From assembly GCA_050050175.1 (NCBI GenBank), contig JASFUT010000086.1, positions 1 to 11,125 of the forward strand: 11,125 nucleotides of DNA, in the 5' to 3' direction. Source of the stretch: CAVQCX01 sp050050175. GTDB lineage: Bacteria > Pseudomonadota > Gammaproteobacteria > Chromatiales > Chromatiaceae. The translations under genes were made by a program, and so were the position numbers. Shown here piece after piece: positions 7,701 through 11,125 of this stretch (the stretch's first letter is position 1; each line of letters begins with the position of its first letter). The notes below the pieces were generated by a model. That model was not told the origin of the DNA, did not search any database, and saw only the letters and a list, made by a program, of their open reading frames with translations.

Positions 7701-8591
7701 ATGTCGGAAGCCTCGATCCTCAGGGCGGGACTGGTGCAGCAGGCCTGCAGCGATTCCCCGGAGCACAACCGCTCGGTCTGCGTGGAGGGGGTGCGTCACG
7801 CCGCCTCCGAGGGCGCGCGGCTCGTCCTCCTGCAGGAGCTGCACAACGCCCCCTACTTCTGTCAGACCGAGGACCCTGACCGCTTCGACCTCGCGGAGCC
7901 CGTACCCGGGCCGAGCACGGCGTTGTTCGGGGGGCTGGCCGCCGAGCTCGGCGTGGTGATCGTCACCTCGCTCTTCGAGCGCCGTGCGCCCGGGCTCTAC
8001 CACAACACGGCCGTGGTCATGGACTCGGACGGCCGGATGGCCGGGCGCTACCGCAAGATGCACATCCCGGACGACCCGGGCTACTTCGAGAAGTTCTACT
8101 TCACCCCCGGCGATCTCGGCTTCCAGCCCGTCGACACGGCCGTCGGCCGCCTCGGGGTGCTGGTGTGCTGGGATCAGTGGTACCCCGAAGCGGCGCGCCT
8201 GATGGCCCTGCGCGGGGCGGAGGTTCTGCTCTACCCCACCGCCATCGGCTGGGACCCGCAGGACGCCCCCGACGAGCGTGAGCGCCAGCGCGAGGCCTGG
8301 ACGACCGTGCAGCGGGCCCATGCCATCGCCAACGGCCTGCCCCTGCTGGCCGCGAATCGGGTCGGCTACGAGCCCGATCCGTCCGGCCAGAGCGGTGGAG
8401 CGGAGTTCTGGGGCTCGTCGTTCGTCTGCGGTCCCCAGGGCGAGATGCTCGGCCGTGCCTCAGGGGATCCCGAGGTGCTGGTGGCCGACCTGGACCTGGG
8501 CCGCTGCGAGGCCGTGCGGCGGATCTGGCCCTTCCTGCGCGACCGGCGCATCGACGCCTACGACGCGCTGCTCAGGCGCTACGACGATTGA
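7701..8591 (+). CDS. aguB: N-carbamoylputrescine amidase
   Basis: Nitrilase-superfamily enzyme that hydrolyses N-carbamoylputrescine to putrescine, CO2 and ammonia, the step after AguA. The catalytic Glu-Lys-Cys triad is visible: E46 in LVLLQELHNAPYF, K119 in YRKMHIPDDPGYFEKFYF and C156 in LVCWDQWYPEAARLMAL. Other family stretches are YPTAIGW and GAEFWGSSFVCGPQGE. The length of 296 residues fits the AguB/plant CPA type. The ATG at 7701 is preferred over the TTG at 7683, which would add MHASPA only. The gene follows aguA by 34 nt on the same strand, and that pairing is the main support for the substrate; beta-ureidopropionase-like activities are the alternative within the superfamily. Confidence 0.94.
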   Translation: MSEASILRAGLVQQACSDSPEHNRSVCVEGVRHAASEGARLVLLQELHNAPYFCQTEDPDRFDLAEPVPGPSTALFGGLAAELGVVIVTSLFERRAPGLYHNTAVVMDSDGRMAGRYRKMHIPDDPGYFEKFYFTPGDLGFQPVDTAVGRLGVLVCWDQWYPEAARLMALRGAEVLLYPTAIGWDPQDAPDERERQREAWTTVQRAHAIANGLPLLAANRVGYEPDPSGQSGGAEFWGSSFVCGPQGEMLGRASGDPEVLVADLDLGRCEAVRRIWPFLRDRRIDAYDALLRRYDD

Positions 8592-8623
8592 TCCGATGCG
8601 GCAATTCACCCTCAGGCGGTCTG

Positions 8624-8651
8624 TTGATAATTGCGCCCCGGTTCTTATACT
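8624..8651 (+). promoter_or_regulatory. Sigma70-type promoter of the trpD-like/Rieske unit
   Basis: TTGATA (8624-8629) and TATACT (8646-8651) with a 16-nt spacer lie about 27 nt upstream of the start codon of the TrpD-like gene. Each box is close to the consensus and the local sequence is AT-rich compared with its surroundings. This is the best promoter match in the window and suggests the gene starts a new transcription unit rather than reading on from aguB. Confidence 0.65.
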
Positions 8652-8678
8652 CGCCGCAACGCCAATCAGGAGCTCCCG

Positions 8679-9803
<1,125 letters not shown>

Positions 9804-9814
9804 GGGAGGCCGCG

Positions 9815-10129
9815 ATGGAAGAGCCATTCGTGGCGGCCGCCGAGGCGAGCGAGCTGGCCCCGGGCCAGATGAAGACACTGGAGCTTGAAGGCCGGCGAAT
9901 ACTGCTGGCCAACGCCGGCGGGAGCTACTACGCCGTCGACGAGATGTGCAGCCACGAGGACTACTCCCTGGCCCTGGGATGCATCAAGGGGCGGCTGATC
10001 AAGTGCTCCCTGCACGGCAGCTACTTCGACCTCGCCACCGGGGAGCCGACCGAGGAGCCCGCGAGCGAGCCCATACGGACCTATCCCGTCCGCGTGGAGG
10101 ACGGCAGGGTGTGGATCGACCCCAGCTGA
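9815..10129 (+). CDS. Single-domain Rieske [2Fe-2S] protein
   Basis: A 104-residue soluble protein with the full Rieske cluster-binding set: C45-x-H47 (VDEMCSHEDY) and C64-x2-H67 (IKCSLHGSYFD). The sequence then continues ATGEPTEEPASEPIRTYPV, like stand-alone Rieske ferredoxins and the NirD/BphA3 group. It lacks a membrane anchor, a signal peptide and an attached catalytic domain, so it is most likely a cytoplasmic electron carrier or a redox subunit of a partner enzyme. The ATG at 9815 has a strong GAGGGAGG site; the same frame is open far upstream through the TrpD-like gene, but that is a shadow. No oxygenase or reductase gene is adjacent; the gene is coupled to the TrpD-like gene. Confidence 0.92.
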   Translation: MEEPFVAAAEASELAPGQMKTLELEGRRILLANAGGSYYAVDEMCSHEDYSLALGCIKGRLIKCSLHGSYFDLATGEPTEEPASEPIRTYPVRVEDGRVWIDPS

Positions 10130-10243
10130 CCGCCCGAAGCCGATGATCAGAATCTCACTGATTTATTGATCTCTGAAATTATCGCACCGCCATCCGGGAA
10201 GGGCTATGCTGTCGCTGCTCCGCCCCCGGCTACGGTTTACTCA
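10130..10243 (+). promoter_or_regulatory. AT-rich leader upstream of the DsrE-family gene
   Basis: The stretch 10141-10182 is markedly AT-rich compared with the rest of the window and carries an imperfect inverted repeat (TCAGA ... TCTGA, about 10147-10176). A TATGCT box at 10205-10210 could be a -10 element, giving a short leader to the start at 10244, but no clear -35 is spaced correctly. A TTGAT half resembling an FNR half-site occurs at 10166-10170 without its partner half. The DsrE-family gene is therefore probably transcribed on its own, from a promoter I cannot define. Confidence 0.3.
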
Positions 10244-10768
10244 ATGCCCAAGCTGAAGATCCCCATGATGCGCACTTGGCTGATCGCGACCGCCCTGCTC
10301 CTGCCCGGCGCCGCAAGCGCCGAGGCCCGCTTCGTCCAGACCCCGTACGAAGAGCAGAGCGCGGTCTTCGACTTCTACTTCGACGATCCGCAGAAGATCA
10401 ACCCCGCCCTCTACTGGGTCCGCTCGCTGATCAACCCCCTGATGGAAGAGCCTTACGGCTTCGCGCCCGAGTTCCTCAATCTGGTGGTGGTGATCCACGG
10501 GACCGAGATCGTCACCCTGGTCCGCCACAACTACGAGAAATACGAGGAGGCGGTCGAGCGCATGCGCTACTACGCCCAGCTGGGGGTCAAGTTCAAGGTC
10601 TGCGGCCTGGCGGCCCAGGACTACGGGTACACGGCCGAGGACTTCCACGACTTCGTGGAGATGGTGCCCTCGGCCTTCCCCGAGCTGGTCCACTGGCAGT
10701 CGAAGGGATACGCCCTGATCTCACCCCAGGTGCTCGAGAAGAAGTACGCCGTCGAGGACATCCGTTGA
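10244..10768 (+). CDS. Exported DsrE/DsrF-family protein
   Basis: About 174 residues. It begins with a signal peptide (MMRTWLIATALLLPGAASA, probable cut before EARF), so it is likely periplasmic. The mature part shows the DsrE fold pattern: FDFYFDDPQKI, a first strand with LNLVVVIHGTEIVTL (H85), a helix with YEEAVERMRYYAQLG, the strand VKFKVCGLAA with the only mature-region cysteine C120, and then MVPSAFPELVHWQSKGYALI. In cytoplasmic DsrE and TusD proteins a cysteine carries sulfur; the cysteine here sits after the GVKF strand as in many uncharacterised DsrE-family proteins, so a sulfur or thiol role is possible but not shown. ATGs at 10244, 10265 and 10268 are all possible starts; none has a strong ribosome site. 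Upstream of ccmA on the same strand. Confidence 0.85.
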   Translation: MPKLKIPMMRTWLIATALLLPGAASAEARFVQTPYEEQSAVFDFYFDDPQKINPALYWVRSLINPLMEEPYGFAPEFLNLVVVIHGTEIVTLVRHNYEKYEEAVERMRYYAQLGVKFKVCGLAAQDYGYTAEDFHDFVEMVPSAFPELVHWQSKGYALISPQVLEKKYAVEDIR

Positions 10769-10865
10769 GCCGCCCGGGCCGAGGCGGGAATCGGGGCGCG
10801 CTGCTGCCGCCTGCGCGGCGCTTCTATGGTATCCTGTAGCGCTTTGAGCGAGCCGCCCGGTTCCC

Positions 10866-10877
10866 GGTTGGCCAACC
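10866..10877. promoter_or_regulatory. 12-bp perfect palindrome upstream of ccmA
   Basis: GGTTGGCCAACC reads the same on both strands and lies 12 nt before the ccmA start, within a 121-nt gap. It could be a repressor site or an RNA hairpin that overlaps the ribosome binding region, and there is no other clear Shine-Dalgarno sequence before the ATG at 10890. A TATGGTATCCT element at 10825-10835 may be a -10 region, without a convincing -35. Function is a guess. Confidence 0.3.
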
Positions 10878-10889
10878 CGGATAGCGCCG

Positions 10890-11125
10890 ATGCATGTCCA
10901 GTCTGCACCGCAGCCCTCAGGCGAGGTCCCGAGCGACGGGGCCGTGCTCGAGTCCCGGGGCCTGGCCTGCATACGCGACGATCGCACCCTGTTCTCCGGG
11001 CTGGATTTCTCCCTGCACCGCGGGCAGGTGATGGTCCTGGAGGGCCGCAACGGCAGCGGCAAGACCTCGCTGCTTCGCATCCTGTGCGGGATCCGCATGC
11101 CCGACGAGGGCAGCGTCCTCTGGGC
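10890..11125 (+). CDS. ccmA: CcmA, ATPase of the cytochrome c maturation system (C-terminus cut by window edge)
   Basis: The first 78 codons of an ABC ATPase are present, open to the right edge. After a variable N-terminus of about 20 residues it reads LESRGLACIRDDRTLFSGLD, then a Walker A GRNGSGKTS and LLRILCGIRMPDEGSVLW. The combination of ACIRDDRTLF and LLRILCG is typical of CcmA, which with CcmB, CcmC and CcmD drives release of heme-loaded CcmE for c-type cytochrome assembly at the inner membrane. The ATG at 10890 is the furthest upstream reasonable start; the family core starts near residue 19 (VLESRGL), so a shorter product from the GTG at 10944 is possible. ccmBCDE would be expected to the right. 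Confidence 0.9.
   Translation, partial: MHVQSAPQPSGEVPSDGAVLESRGLACIRDDRTLFSGLDFSLHRGQVMVLEGRNGSGKTSLLRILCGIRMPDEGSVLW

Noticed and set aside
6551..7768. 405-codon minus-strand open frame opposite aguA
   Set aside because: No motif or plausible product; the plus strand holds agmatine deiminase with every active-site motif.
10166..10179. FNR/Anr binding site upstream of the DsrE-family gene
   Set aside because: Only the TTGAT half matches; the ATCAA half at the required spacing is missing.

Overview
The window looks like chromosomal core sequence from a GC-rich gammaproteobacterium. The gene order lolC-lolD / DUF2062 / comEC / exbB-exbD matches the arrangement I know from Pseudomonas aeruginosa. 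The right half (deiminase and amidase pair, an atypical TrpD-like protein, a Rieske protein, a DsrE-family protein, start of ccmA) is more like purple or chemolithotrophic sulfur bacteria such as the Ectothiorhodospiraceae. That placement is an inference from gene content and base composition. I see no mobile element, CRISPR array, tRNA or rRNA.

Left part (1-6197), cell envelope and DNA uptake. On the minus strand are comEC, then exbB and exbD (exbD runs off the left edge). A DUF2062 membrane protein gene diverges from comEC and converges on a two-gene lipoprotein-export operon, lolC/E-type permease plus lolD ATPase, whose genes overlap by 8 nt. Only one LolC/E permease is present where Pseudomonas has two, which suggests a LolF-type homodimeric transporter. 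ComEC has an altered metal-binding motif in its metallo-beta-lactamase domain.

Middle part (6198-8591), polyamine synthesis. Divergent from lolC, a small exported protein with a BamE/SmpA-like pattern is followed at once by agmatine deiminase (aguA) and N-carbamoylputrescine amidase (aguB), which together turn agmatine into putrescine. The aguA gene has no normal start codon in front of its conserved N-terminus.

Right part (8592-11125), a probable redox or sulfur-related module. A good sigma70-type promoter precedes a TrpD-fold protein that has lost the three catalytic motifs of anthranilate phosphoribosyltransferase. A single-domain Rieske protein follows 11 nt later, and then an exported DsrE-family protein with one conserved cysteine. 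The window ends inside ccmA, the ATPase of the cytochrome c maturation system. The pairing of the TrpD-like and Rieske genes is the least explained part of the window and the best candidate for an undescribed function.
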